NCBI GenBank assembly: GCA_965242575.1
Contig: OZ251461.1
Coordinates: 1,798,001 to 1,862,000, forward strand
Length of the DNA: 64,000 nucleotides
Direction of reading: 5' to 3'
Source: JANQOH01 sp965242575
Lineage (GTDB): Bacteria > Pseudomonadota > Alphaproteobacteria > UBA7887
The notes beneath the pieces were generated by a model. That model was given only the letters and a program-made list of their open reading frames with translations. It ran no database searches and was not told where the DNA came from. Of this stretch, positions 37,536 through 45,228 are shown in pieces (the stretch's first letter is position 1; every line of letters begins with the position of its first letter). The translations under genes and the position numbers were made by a program.

Positions 37536-39016
37536 GCCGCGCCGCCGCGCGCGGCGAGGCGCCCGCCGCCGCCCCGTCGGCGGACGTGGCGCGCCTCGCC
37601 GGGGCGCGCGTGTTGTGCGTCGGCGACCTGATGCTCGACCGCTTCCTCTACGGCGCGGTCGACCGGGTGTCGCCGGAGGCGCCGGTTCCCGTCCTCCGCG
37701 TCGAGCGCGAGCGCGCCATGCTGGGCGGCGCCGGCAACGTCGTCCGCAACCTGGCGGCGCTGGGCGCGCGGGCGATTTTCGTCGCCGCCATCGGCGACGA
37801 CCGCGAGGGCGGCGCGCTGGCGACCCTGGTGGACGAGGAGCCGGGCGTCGACGCGCGCCTGCTGCGCACCGCCGGCCGCGCCTCGACCGTCAAGAGCCGC
37901 TACATCGCCGGCGGCCAGCAATTGCTGCGCGCCGACCGCGACCCGGAGGGCCCCATCGGCGAATCGGTCGCGGCCGACCTCGCCGACGCGGCGGCGGCGG
38001 CGGTCGGCGAATGCGACGCCGCGGTGCTGTCCGACTACGGCAAGGGAGTCGTCGGCGCGGCGCTCGCCGCCGCCGTCCGCGCCGCCGCCGATGCGCGCGG
38101 GGTTCCCCTGGTCGTCGACCCCAAGGGGACCGACTTCGCGCGCTACCGCGGCGCGGGGACGATCGCGCCCAACCGCGCCGAACTCGCCGCCGCGGTCCGC
38201 GCGCCGGTCGAGTCCGGCGCCCAGGCGGTCGCCGGGGCGCGCCGCCTCATCGCCGAACTCGGCCTGGAGCGGGTCCTCGTCACCCGCGGCGCCGCCGGGA
38301 TGAGCCTGGTGACGGCGGACTCCGCCGCCCACATCCCGGCCCGCGCGCGCGAGGTGTTCGACGTCTCCGGCGCCGGCGACACGGTGGTCGCCGTGTTCGC
38401 CGCCGCGCTGGGGGCCGGGCTGGCGCCGGAGGACGCCGCGCGCATGGCCAACGCCGCCGCCGGCCTGGTGGTCGGCAAGGTCGGCACCGCCGTCGCCGGG
38501 GCGGAGGAGCTGTCCGCCGCCCTGCGCCGCCGCGAACGGCCCGCCGGCGAATCCAAACTGGCCGGCCGCGACGCGGCCTGCGAACGGGTGGAGCGCTGGC
38601 GCCGCCGCGGCGCGCGCATCGGCTTCGCGAACGGCTGCTTCGACCTGCTGCATCCCGGCCACCTGTCGCTGCTGCGGCAGTTGCGCGCCGAATGCGACCG
38701 CCTCGTCGTCGGCCTGAACTCGGATTCCTCGACGGTCCGCCTCAAGGGCGCCGGGCGGCCGGTCCAGGACGAGGCGGCGCGCGCCCAGCTGCTGGCGGCG
38801 CTGGAATGCGTCGACCTGGTGACGATCTTCGCCGAGGACACGCCGCTGGAGCTGATCCGCCGCCTGCGCCCCGACGTGCTGGCGAAGGGCGCCGAATACG
38901 CGCTGTCCGAGGTCGTCGGCGCGGACGTCGTCCGGGGCTATGGCGGCCGCGTGCTGCTCGCCGAGCGCGCGCCCGGCCGCAGCACCACCGCGACCCTGGC
39001 CCGCGCCGCCGGTTGA
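37532..39016 (+). CDS. hldE: Bifunctional heptose 7-phosphate kinase / heptose 1-phosphate adenylyltransferase HldE
   Basis: The 494-residue fusion begins with a PfkB-type kinase (VLCVGDLMLDRFLYGAVDRV, MLGGAGNVVRNLAALGA, DVSGAGDTVVAVFAAAL, residues about 20-330). A nucleotidyltransferase domain follows (IGFANGCFDLLHPGHLSLLR, residues about 360-490). It makes ADP-heptose precursors for the LPS inner core. No ATG is available in frame at the right place; the TTG at 37532 (TTGA overlapping the previous stop) gives the natural N-terminus, and a GTG at 37586 is the alternative. Confidence 0.92.
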   Translation: MSRAAARGEAPAAAPSADVARLAGARVLCVGDLMLDRFLYGAVDRVSPEAPVPVLRVERERAMLGGAGNVVRNLAALGARAIFVAAIGDDREGGALATLVDEEPGVDARLLRTAGRASTVKSRYIAGGQQLLRADRDPEGPIGESVAADLADAAAAAVGECDAAVLSDYGKGVVGAALAAAVRAAADARGVPLVVDPKGTDFARYRGAGTIAPNRAELAAAVRAPVESGAQAVAGARRLIAELGLERVLVTRGAAGMSLVTADSAAHIPARAREVFDVSGAGDTVVAVFAAALGAGLAPEDAARMANAAAGLVVGKVGTAVAGAEELSAALRRRERPAGESKLAGRDAACERVERWRRRGARIGFANGCFDLLHPGHLSLLRQLRAECDRLVVGLNSDSSTVRLKGAGRPVQDEAARAQLLAALECVDLVTIFAEDTPLELIRRLRPDVLAKGAEYALSEVVGADVVRGYGGRVLLAERAPGRSTTATLARAAG

Positions 39017-39023
39017 GCGGACG

Positions 39024-39602
39024 GTGGACTCGCGCCTCGTCGTCGGCGTGAGCGGCGCGTCCGGCGCGATCTACGGAATCCGCCTGCTGGAGATGCTGCG
39101 CCCGCTCCCGGTCGAGACCCATCTGGTCATGAGCCGCGCGGCCGAAATCGCGGTGGCGCACGAGACCGACCGCAAGATCGCGCAGGTCAGAGCCCTCGCC
39201 GACGCGTGCCACGGGATAGACGACATCGCCGCGCCGCCGTCGAGCGGCTCGTTCCGCGCGCTCGGCATGATCGTCGCGCCGTGTTCGGTGCGCAGCATGT
39301 CGGAGATCGCCGCCGGCCTGGGCGGCAACCTTCTCACCCGCGCCGCCGACGTGACGTTGAAGGAGCGCCGCCCGCTGGTGTTGATGGTGCGCGAGACTCC
39401 GCTGCACGCGATCCATCTTTCCAACATGGCCCGCCTGGCCGGGCTCGGCGCGGTCATCGCCCCGCCGGTCCCGGCCTTCTACGCCCGCCCCCGGACGCTG
39501 GAGGACATGGTCGACCACACGCTCGGGCGGATGCTCGACCTGTTCGGCGTCGACGCCGGCGCCGTCCGGCGATGGGGCGGCGAGGCGGGGCGGGGGCGGT
39601 GA
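39024..39602 (+). CDS. ubiX: Flavin prenyltransferase UbiX
   Basis: The 192-residue protein opens RLVVGVSGASGAIYGIRLLE and has IVAPCSVRSMSEIAAGLGGN, LTRAADVTLKERRPLVLMVR, ETPLHAIHLSNM and PPVPAFYARPRTLEDMVDHT, all diagnostic of UbiX. It attaches a dimethylallyl group to FMN to form the prenylated cofactor of UbiD decarboxylases in ubiquinone synthesis. Start GTG 39024 leaves only 7 bp after hldE. UbiD is not in this window. Confidence 0.93.
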   Translation: MDSRLVVGVSGASGAIYGIRLLEMLRPLPVETHLVMSRAAEIAVAHETDRKIAQVRALADACHGIDDIAAPPSSGSFRALGMIVAPCSVRSMSEIAAGLGGNLLTRAADVTLKERRPLVLMVRETPLHAIHLSNMARLAGLGAVIAPPVPAFYARPRTLEDMVDHTLGRMLDLFGVDAGAVRRWGGEAGRGR

Positions 39603-39610
39603 ACTCCGTC

Positions 39611-39877
39611 ATGTCGGAAGCGACGGATTCGGCCGTCGAAGCGACCGTCTACGTGGAGCTTCTCGACGAAGGCGTTTTCGTCATGCGTCCGGCTCCGGCG
39701 CGCCGGCTGTCGGAAAACGCCTACAGGATACTTCCGACGAGCGATTACGACCCGGACGTCGAAACGTGGCGCTTTCCGCCCGGCAGCGAGGTGGAGTGCG
39801 CCCGGGAGCGCCGCTCCGGAGGGAATCTGCTGGTGGCGAAGCGCCGGGTGTCCGTTCGGCAAGAGGCGCCTGCGTAG
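39611..39877 (+). CDS. Small conserved hypothetical protein
   Basis: The 88-residue ORF begins MSEATDSAVEATVYVELLDE, then GVFVMRPAPARRLSENAYRI and FPPGSEVECARERRSGGN. The VYVxLLDEGxxVxRPxxA pattern recurs in small uncharacterised bacterial proteins. No catalytic residues are apparent. ATG 39611 is used; GTG 39599, overlapping the ubiX stop, would add four residues. Function unknown. Confidence 0.6.
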   Translation: MSEATDSAVEATVYVELLDEGVFVMRPAPARRLSENAYRILPTSDYDPDVETWRFPPGSEVECARERRSGGNLLVAKRRVSVRQEAPA

Positions 39878-39957
39878 CGAAGCGGCCGAACGCCGTTGCG
39901 GTAAGGATATCGACTCCCTATCGTAGTTTGACCGCAGCGGCGAAAGGGGGCGGACGC

Positions 39958-40335
39958 ATGCCGGTCAAGGGGTTCAAGGAGATGGTCGCCGAGGCGAACG
40001 CGGCGGTGGGGACCGTGTCCGTCGAAGACGCGATGGCGGCGCATGGCGGCGGCGATGCGCTGTTCGTCGACGTGCGCGAAACGCAGGAGCATGCCGCGGG
40101 GAGCGTCCCCGGCGCGCTGCACGTCCCGCGCGGCCTGCTCGAATTCATCGCCGACCCGGAGTCGCCGTTGCACGAGCCGGAACTGCTGTCCGGCCGCCGC
40201 CTCGTCGTCTTCTGCGCCAGCGGCGGCCGCTCCGCGCTGGCGGCGAAGACGCTGAAGGACATGGGCATGGGCGCGCCGGTCAACATGCTCGGCGGCTTCG
40301 CCGCGTGGCGCGAGAAGGGCGGCCCGGTCGGCTGA
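39958..40335 (+). CDS. Rhodanese-like domain protein
   Basis: A 125-residue single rhodanese domain: LFVDVRETQEHAAGSVPGAL followed by HVPRGLLEF, and the active-site loop VVFCASGGRSALAAKTLKDM with the catalytic Cys, then MLGGFAAWREKGGP. It probably handles persulfide or sulfane sulfur. ATG 39958 with GGGGGCGGACGC upstream. It stands as a single transcription unit before the GST gene. Confidence 0.88.
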   Translation: MPVKGFKEMVAEANAAVGTVSVEDAMAAHGGGDALFVDVRETQEHAAGSVPGALHVPRGLLEFIADPESPLHEPELLSGRRLVVFCASGGRSALAAKTLKDMGMGAPVNMLGGFAAWREKGGPVG

Positions 40336-40457
40336 CCCGCGTTCCCCGAACCGTGCTCGTGGCCGGTTCGGCGAAGTATTCCCGGGCGCGCCGGCGGTCC
40401 CGGGGGCGCGAGCCGCGCCGCCCGCCGCCCGGAGCCGGGATGCTGTAAGGTCCGCCC

Positions 40458-41126
40458 ATGCGCGTCCTCCACCACCTGCCGCTGTCGCCGGCGAGCCGGG
40501 CGCTGCGCCTCGCGCTGGCGGAGAAGGGGCTGGAATTCGCACTCGCCGCCGAGCCGGTGTGGGAGCGGCGGCCCGAATTCCTCGCCCGCAACCCCGCCGG
40601 CGACGTGCCCATGCTCGCCGACGGGCGCGCCGGGGACGTCTGCGGCGCTTGGGCCATCGTCGAATATCTCGAGGAGGCGTATCCCGAGCCGCCGCTGTGG
40701 CCGCGCGGGCCGCGGGCGCGGGCGGAGTGCCGCCGCATCGCCGGGTGGTTCGCGGTCAAATTCGCCGCCGAAGTGTCGGGGCCGCTGGTCCACGAGATCG
40801 CGGCGAAGCCCCGCTTCCGCCTGGGCCAGCCCGATTCGCGGGCGCTGCGCGCGGCGCATGACCGCATGGCCGAGCACCTCGCCTATGTCGGCGCGCTGTT
40901 CGCCGACCGGCGCTGGCTCGGCGGCGACACGCTGAGCCACGCCGACCTCGCCGCGGCGGCGCAAATCTCGGTCGCCGACTATCTCGGCGGCGTCCGCTGG
41001 CCGGGCGACGGGCCGGCGCGCGACTGGTACGCGCGCATGAAGTCGCGCCCCAGCTTCCGCCCGCTGCTCGCCGACCGCGAGCCGGGACTCCCGCCGCCGC
41101 CGCATTATGCCGACCTCGACTTCTGA
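40458..41126 (+). CDS. Glutathione S-transferase family protein
   Basis: The 222-residue protein has an N-terminal thioredoxin-like domain (MRVLHHLPLSPASRALRLAL, ARNPAGDVPMLADG, with the cis-Pro in DVPM) and a C-terminal helical domain (LGGDTLSHADLAAAAQISVA, containing the N-capping box). The catalytic Ser of LSPAS may activate glutathione. The last 20 bp overlap the start of queG. Confidence 0.87.
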   Translation: MRVLHHLPLSPASRALRLALAEKGLEFALAAEPVWERRPEFLARNPAGDVPMLADGRAGDVCGAWAIVEYLEEAYPEPPLWPRGPRARAECRRIAGWFAVKFAAEVSGPLVHEIAAKPRFRLGQPDSRALRAAHDRMAEHLAYVGALFADRRWLGGDTLSHADLAAAAQISVADYLGGVRWPGDGPARDWYARMKSRPSFRPLLADREPGLPPPPHYADLDF

Positions 41127-42267
41127 CGCCGCGGCGTCCGACCCGGAGCGCGCCGCCCGCCGCGTCCGCGACCGGGCGCTGGCGCTCGGCTTCGACGCGG
41201 TCGGCGTCGCCCGGCCGGAGAGCGTCGCCGGCGCGGGCCGGCGCCTCGCCGAATTCGTCGCCGCCGGGCGCTACGGCGACATGGGCTGGCTCGCCGACAC
41301 CCTCGACCGCCGCCGCCACCCCCGCACGCTGTGGCCGGAGGCGCGCAGCGCGGTGATGGTGGCGCAAAATTACGCGCCGCCCGGCGACCCGCTCGCCGCC
41401 CTCGCCGACCGCGAGGCCGGCTGCGTCTCGGTCCACGCCCGCAACCGCGACTACCACCGCCTGCTCAAGGGGCGCCTCAAGCAGCTCGGCGGCTGGATCG
41501 CGGCGCGGCTGGGCGCCGAGATCAAGGTGTTCGTCGACACCGCGCCGCTGCTGGAAAAACCGCTCGCCGCCGCCGCCGGCCTGGGCTGGCAGGGGAAGCA
41601 CACCAACCTCGTCTCCCGCGCGCACGGCTCGTGGCTGTTCCTCGGCGCGCTGCTCAGCACCCTCGACTTGGCGCCCGGCGCGCCGGAGGCGGACCGCTGC
41701 GGCGGCTGCCGCCGCTGCCTCGACGCCTGCCCGACCGGCGCCTTCCCCGCCCCCTACCAGCTCGACGCCCGGCGCTGCGTCTCGTATCTCACCATCGAGC
41801 ACAAGGGCCATATTCCGCGCCCGCTGCGCGCGGCGATGGGCAACCGCATCTACGGCTGCGACGACTGCCTTGCGGTGTGCCCATGGAACAAATTCGCCGC
41901 GCCCACCGCAGAACCCGCGCTCGCCCCGCGCGAATCGCTTGCGGCGCCGCGCCTCGCGGAACTGTCGGCGCTCGACGATTCGGGGTTCCGCGCGCTGTTC
42001 TCCGGCTCGCCGGTGAAGCGCATCGGGCGTGATCGCTTCGTGCGCAACGTGCTGGTCGCCATCGGCAACAGCGGCGCGCCGGCGCTCGCTGCGCGCGCCG
42101 AAGCGCGGCTCGGCGATACGTCGCCGCTGGTGCGCGCGGCGGCGGTCTGGGCGCTGTCGCGGCTGCTGCCGGCGGCGGAGTTCGCCGCGCTGCGCGCCCG
42201 CCGCGCCGGCGGCGAGGCCGACCAGGACGTCCTCGAGGAATGGCGCGCCGGGGGCGGGGAGTCGTGA
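41107..42267 (+). CDS. queG: Epoxyqueuosine reductase QueG
   Basis: The 386-residue enzyme has the cobalamin-binding N-terminal region (DYHRLLKGRLKQLGGW, KVFVDTAPLLEKPLAAAAGL, GWQGKHTNLVSR) and two 4Fe-4S motifs (CGGCRRCLDACPTGAF and CDDCLAVCPWNKFA). A short HEAT-like tail ends in VRAAAVWALSRLLP. It performs the last step of queuosine synthesis on tRNA. ATG 41107 overlaps the GST gene; the end overlaps the SDR gene by 28 bp. Confidence 0.94.
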   Translation: MPTSTSDAAASDPERAARRVRDRALALGFDAVGVARPESVAGAGRRLAEFVAAGRYGDMGWLADTLDRRRHPRTLWPEARSAVMVAQNYAPPGDPLAALADREAGCVSVHARNRDYHRLLKGRLKQLGGWIAARLGAEIKVFVDTAPLLEKPLAAAAGLGWQGKHTNLVSRAHGSWLFLGALLSTLDLAPGAPEADRCGGCRRCLDACPTGAFPAPYQLDARRCVSYLTIEHKGHIPRPLRAAMGNRIYGCDDCLAVCPWNKFAAPTAEPALAPRESLAAPRLAELSALDDSGFRALFSGSPVKRIGRDRFVRNVLVAIGNSGAPALAARAEARLGDTSPLVRAAAVWALSRLLPAAEFAALRARRAGGEADQDVLEEWRAGGGES

Positions 42268-43148
42268 CCGCGCCGCTGCTCGCCTGCTTCGGCCTCGGCT
42301 ACACGGCGCGCGCCTGGCTTCCCAAGTTGCTCGCCGCCGGCTGGCGCGTGCGCGCCACCGGGCGGGGCGAAAAGCGCCTGGCCGAAATCGCCGCGCTCGG
42401 CGCCGAGCCGGTCCCGTTCGGCGCGCCGGAGGCGCTGGACGGCGCGACCCACGTGCTGAGCTCCGCTCCGCCGGGCGATTCGGGCGACCCGGCGCTCGCC
42501 GCCTACGGCCCGGCGCTGGCGGCGCTGCGCGGCGCCGCCTGGATCGGCTACCTGTCGGCGACGAGCGTCTATGGCGACCGCGGCGGCGGCGAAGCGGACG
42601 AGGAGACTCCCATCGCGCCGGCGAGCCGCCGCGGCCGCCGCCGCGCCGCCGCCGAGGCCGGCTGGCTGGCGCTCGGCGGCCCGGCGCACGTCTTCCGCCT
42701 GTCGGGGATTTACGGCCCCGGGCGCAGCGCGTTCGACCGCATCCGCGCCGGCGCGGCGCGGCGCATCGACAAGCCGGGGCACAAGTTCTCGCGCATCCAC
42801 GCCGCCGACGCGGCGGCCGCGCTGGCCGCCTCCGCCGCCGCGCCCGAACCCGGCGCGATCTACAATTTGTGCGACGACGAACCCGCCGCCTCCGCCGACG
42901 TCATCGCCCACGCCTGCGCGCTGCTCGGCCGCGCGCCGCCGCCGCTCGTCCCGTTCGCCGAAGCGGTCCGCGCCATGCCGCCGCTGGCGCGGGAGTTCTG
43001 GGCCGACGACCGCCGCGTCTCCAACGCGCGCATGAAGCGCCTGTTGGGCCGGCCGCTGCGCTACCCCACCTATCGCGAGGGGCTGGCCGCCATCCTCGCC
43101 GCCGAACGGCGCGGCGCGGCGCCGGCGCGCGGATGCGCGGCGCGGTAG
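42240..43148 (+). CDS. NAD-dependent epimerase/SDR (YeeZ-like) with a replaced C-terminus
   Basis: The 302-residue extended-SDR-like protein has LLACFGLGYTARAWLPKLLA at the nucleotide site, YLSATSVYGDRGGG with the active-site Ser/Tyr region, FRLSGIYGPGRSAFDRIRAG and KFSRIHAADAAAAL. The final residues ERRGAAPARGCAAR are encoded inside the 81-bp repeat that also forms the 3' end of xerC (43097-43177). Originally this gene probably converged on, and overlapped, xerC; the island now separates them. Confidence 0.85.
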   Translation: MARRGRGVVTAPLLACFGLGYTARAWLPKLLAAGWRVRATGRGEKRLAEIAALGAEPVPFGAPEALDGATHVLSSAPPGDSGDPALAAYGPALAALRGAAWIGYLSATSVYGDRGGGEADEETPIAPASRRGRRRAAAEAGWLALGGPAHVFRLSGIYGPGRSAFDRIRAGAARRIDKPGHKFSRIHAADAAAALAASAAAPEPGAIYNLCDDEPAASADVIAHACALLGRAPPPLVPFAEAVRAMPPLAREFWADDRRVSNARMKRLLGRPLRYPTYREGLAAILAAERRGAAPARGCAAR

Positions 43149-43177
43149 GCGGCCAGCATCTCGGTGCCGGCGACCGC
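43097..43177. repeat. 81-bp direct repeat, left copy (att-like, xerC 3'-end duplicate)
   Basis: Identical to 47644-47724 except one base (T at 43165, C at 47712). The right copy is the coding 3' end of xerC; on the minus strand this copy still reads EMLAAYRAAHPRAGAAPRRS. The two copies are 4547 bp apart and bound the low-GC operon, as expected for attL/attR of an integrated element. Confidence 0.88.
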
Positions 43178-43187
43178 AACCGCTGGA

Positions 43188-44183
43188 TCAAGGCTCCTGT
43201 TGCTGATTGGGAGGGTGTTCCATTTGTCTCCGTAAGTCCTGGATAATGCGTTCCATTTTTCGCATTTCTTCTTGCATATTTTCTATGTCTTTCGCATTTA
43301 CCGCGGAACGAACATCCGCATCCTTCGCTTGGGGCCCCACAGAATGGTATGCCGACTGAATATTACCGTAAGTGGTGTAAATAAGGCCCACAAGTGCGGC
43401 AACAGTCGATATTACTGCCGCAATACCCACTCCGTTATATCTCCGTACTGTCCTAGCCGCTTTCTTTGCCTCCTTCGTCGCAAGCGGTATTGAGCTACGG
43501 ATAGGAACGGAGGCACTGCTGTCGTACTGGCTTGCCGATCTCGTAATGAATTTACGGATGCACCAAAATTCCTTGCTATGCGGATCGCGGCCATCGCCAC
43601 TTCCTCTCAACTCACGGGAAGTTTTAGTGAATTCCATCCATATCAACCCCTCTTTAACGGGTATGGGGTAGTCGTTATCCGTAAGATTATGTAACGGTAT
43701 GCACAATTTGCCCCAATAGCCAGGATCGACAAGAGGGCCGGTTCCGAGTAACAGGCCCCTATGAACGTGCCGAATATGCAAATTAAACCGCATAGCTATG
43801 AAGTCGGGAAGCCGGAAATCAATATCGCACTCCACAAAGACTATGGAATTAGCCTTAACAACCAGAATTTCCGTACCTTCGTCAATCTGGGTCGGAATGA
43901 GCTTGCCTTCTTCATCATACTCGTAAGCGACTTTTCCCACCCGCCCTTCGTAAGACGCCTTCTTCATACGCCTGTTATCACCTCCCCCTTCAAATAAGGG
44001 TGCAATCATCCCCACCTCCTTTGCATACTTGGCTATATGGTCAGCAGCCAGCAAAGCACACGGTATCTCAGAATGATAAGGATCGTGCCCACCACGATCC
44101 CTAAATTCTTCGGCCAGCTGGTATGCTTCCTCCGTCGAGAGCACCTGACGCTCTTCTTCCATGCTAAGATTATGATTCGACAT
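43188..44183 (-). CDS. dCTP deaminase/dUTPase-like domain fused to a membrane anchor
   Basis: The 331-residue protein has an N-terminal half carrying a trimeric dUTPase/DCD-like segment: EILVVKANSIVFVECDIDFR, FIAMRFNLHIRHVHRGLLLG, TGPLVDPGYWGKLCIPLHNL. Near residues 250-272 there is a clear transmembrane helix (GVGIAAVISTVAALVGLIYT), then a coiled coil IENMQEEMRKMERIIQDLRR. Whether the dCTP deaminase catalytic Glu is retained cannot be decided by eye. The DNA is strikingly AT-rich for this genome (about 45% GC in places). ATG 44183 overlaps the upstream PurZ-like gene by 14 bp; third gene of the island operon. Confidence 0.72.
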   Translation of the reverse strand: MSNHNLSMEEERQVLSTEEAYQLAEEFRDRGGHDPYHSEIPCALLAADHIAKYAKEVGMIAPLFEGGGDNRRMKKASYEGRVGKVAYEYDEEGKLIPTQIDEGTEILVVKANSIVFVECDIDFRLPDFIAMRFNLHIRHVHRGLLLGTGPLVDPGYWGKLCIPLHNLTDNDYPIPVKEGLIWMEFTKTSRELRGSGDGRDPHSKEFWCIRKFITRSASQYDSSASVPIRSSIPLATKEAKKAARTVRRYNGVGIAAVISTVAALVGLIYTTYGNIQSAYHSVGPQAKDADVRSAVNAKDIENMQEEMRKMERIIQDLRRQMEHPPNQQQEP

Positions 44184-45228
44184 GACTGTGGTCTTCCCGA
44201 GCAACGATTTCAACCGGAGAGAAACCACACCAGTCAATACTCCGACCAATACTACTTTCTATAGAGTGAATAAATTCGCAAACATTATCGATCTTATATC
44301 CAGTGTTGTGCCTGTCTCCGACATAATCCAAGTGGTTTAGCACAAGACTAGTGGGCTGGTTCGTCCTCAGAGCTCGCTGGACTATATCCGGATCGAACAG
44401 TCCAACCCGACGTAACTGGCCGGTAACGGTGGCGAACTCGCGGAGAGAGTCTTTCTGCCTACCAGCGCCGACGGCTACCTCGCCCCAGCTGATTTCCCCC
44501 ACAAGCGGCCCAGAGTCTCCGGCGACCCTTATGGGGAACGAGCGGATGACCATTGTCACATCATCGACGTCGATTGGGCTCAGCCCGGTTTCGGCCAATG
44601 CCGCAGCTGCGGTTGTGGCGCGCGACGTGGCTTTGGGCCAATACCCTCCATCGAGTAGTGACAGACCGAAGCCCTGGGTGCCCTCGATCACGACTCGGTC
44701 CCCAGCGGATATCCTGTCGCGGAGATAGCGCGAGGCATCGTCGATAAACGGGAGCAGTCTCGGATCGTCCATTGCGGTCAAGCAAGGCAGATCGAAATTC
44801 CCGGCCTCTCGCGCGACCGACGCCATCACGGCGGCGCCGACGCCGCAGCCGGTGGATCCAATGGCGTCGCCGAGACCGGCATCTCTTTCCCACAATCGGT
44901 GTTCATCCGTAATTATGCGAGCGAATTCGCTGATTTTTATGCGATGCTCGGGATATCCCAAACGCGCGATCTCATCCAGCAGGATGCCAACGTCGATGTA
45001 GGATCCCGCCGGCAGCACCACGTCGACGTTTCGGTCGATGCATGCGGCCGGGAGCTGGCGGAGGACCCACCTGACTCCCGAACGGTCATAGGCGGTGTGT
45101 CCCGAATTCGGCCCGCCGACGCGAACAGCGACCGGGTTGTGCTTATGCGCACGACGCACGATCTCAAGGGCCACTTTGCCTTTGCCCTCCGAGCCGAACT
45201 GGCCGCCGACTACGATGGAGACGGGCAT
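44170..45228 (-). CDS. Adenylosuccinate synthetase paralogue, PurZ-like (catalytic Asp replaced by Ser)
   Basis: The 352-residue protein is shorter than housekeeping PurA (about 430), matching the compact archaeal/phage forms. The GTP-binding start is VVGGQFGSEGKGKVALEIVR: the invariant Asp of QWGDEGKGK (Asp13 of E. coli PurA, which deprotonates IMP) is Ser13 here, while His44 in GGPNSGHT is kept. I recall that phage PurZ enzymes, which use dGMP to make 2-aminoadenine nucleotides, also lack this Asp. Other conserved blocks: DAIGSTGCGVGAAVMASV, VIEGTQGFGLSLLDGGYWP and SRATTAAAALAETGL. It overlaps genes on both sides (19 and 14 bp). Substrate assignment (dGMP versus IMP) is inference. Confidence 0.8.
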   Translation of the reverse strand: MPVSIVVGGQFGSEGKGKVALEIVRRAHKHNPVAVRVGGPNSGHTAYDRSGVRWVLRQLPAACIDRNVDVVLPAGSYIDVGILLDEIARLGYPEHRIKISEFARIITDEHRLWERDAGLGDAIGSTGCGVGAAVMASVAREAGNFDLPCLTAMDDPRLLPFIDDASRYLRDRISAGDRVVIEGTQGFGLSLLDGGYWPKATSRATTAAAALAETGLSPIDVDDVTMVIRSFPIRVAGDSGPLVGEISWGEVAVGAGRQKDSLREFATVTGQLRRVGLFDPDIVQRALRTNQPTSLVLNHLDYVGDRHNTGYKIDNVCEFIHSIESSIGRSIDWCGFSPVEIVAREDHSHVES

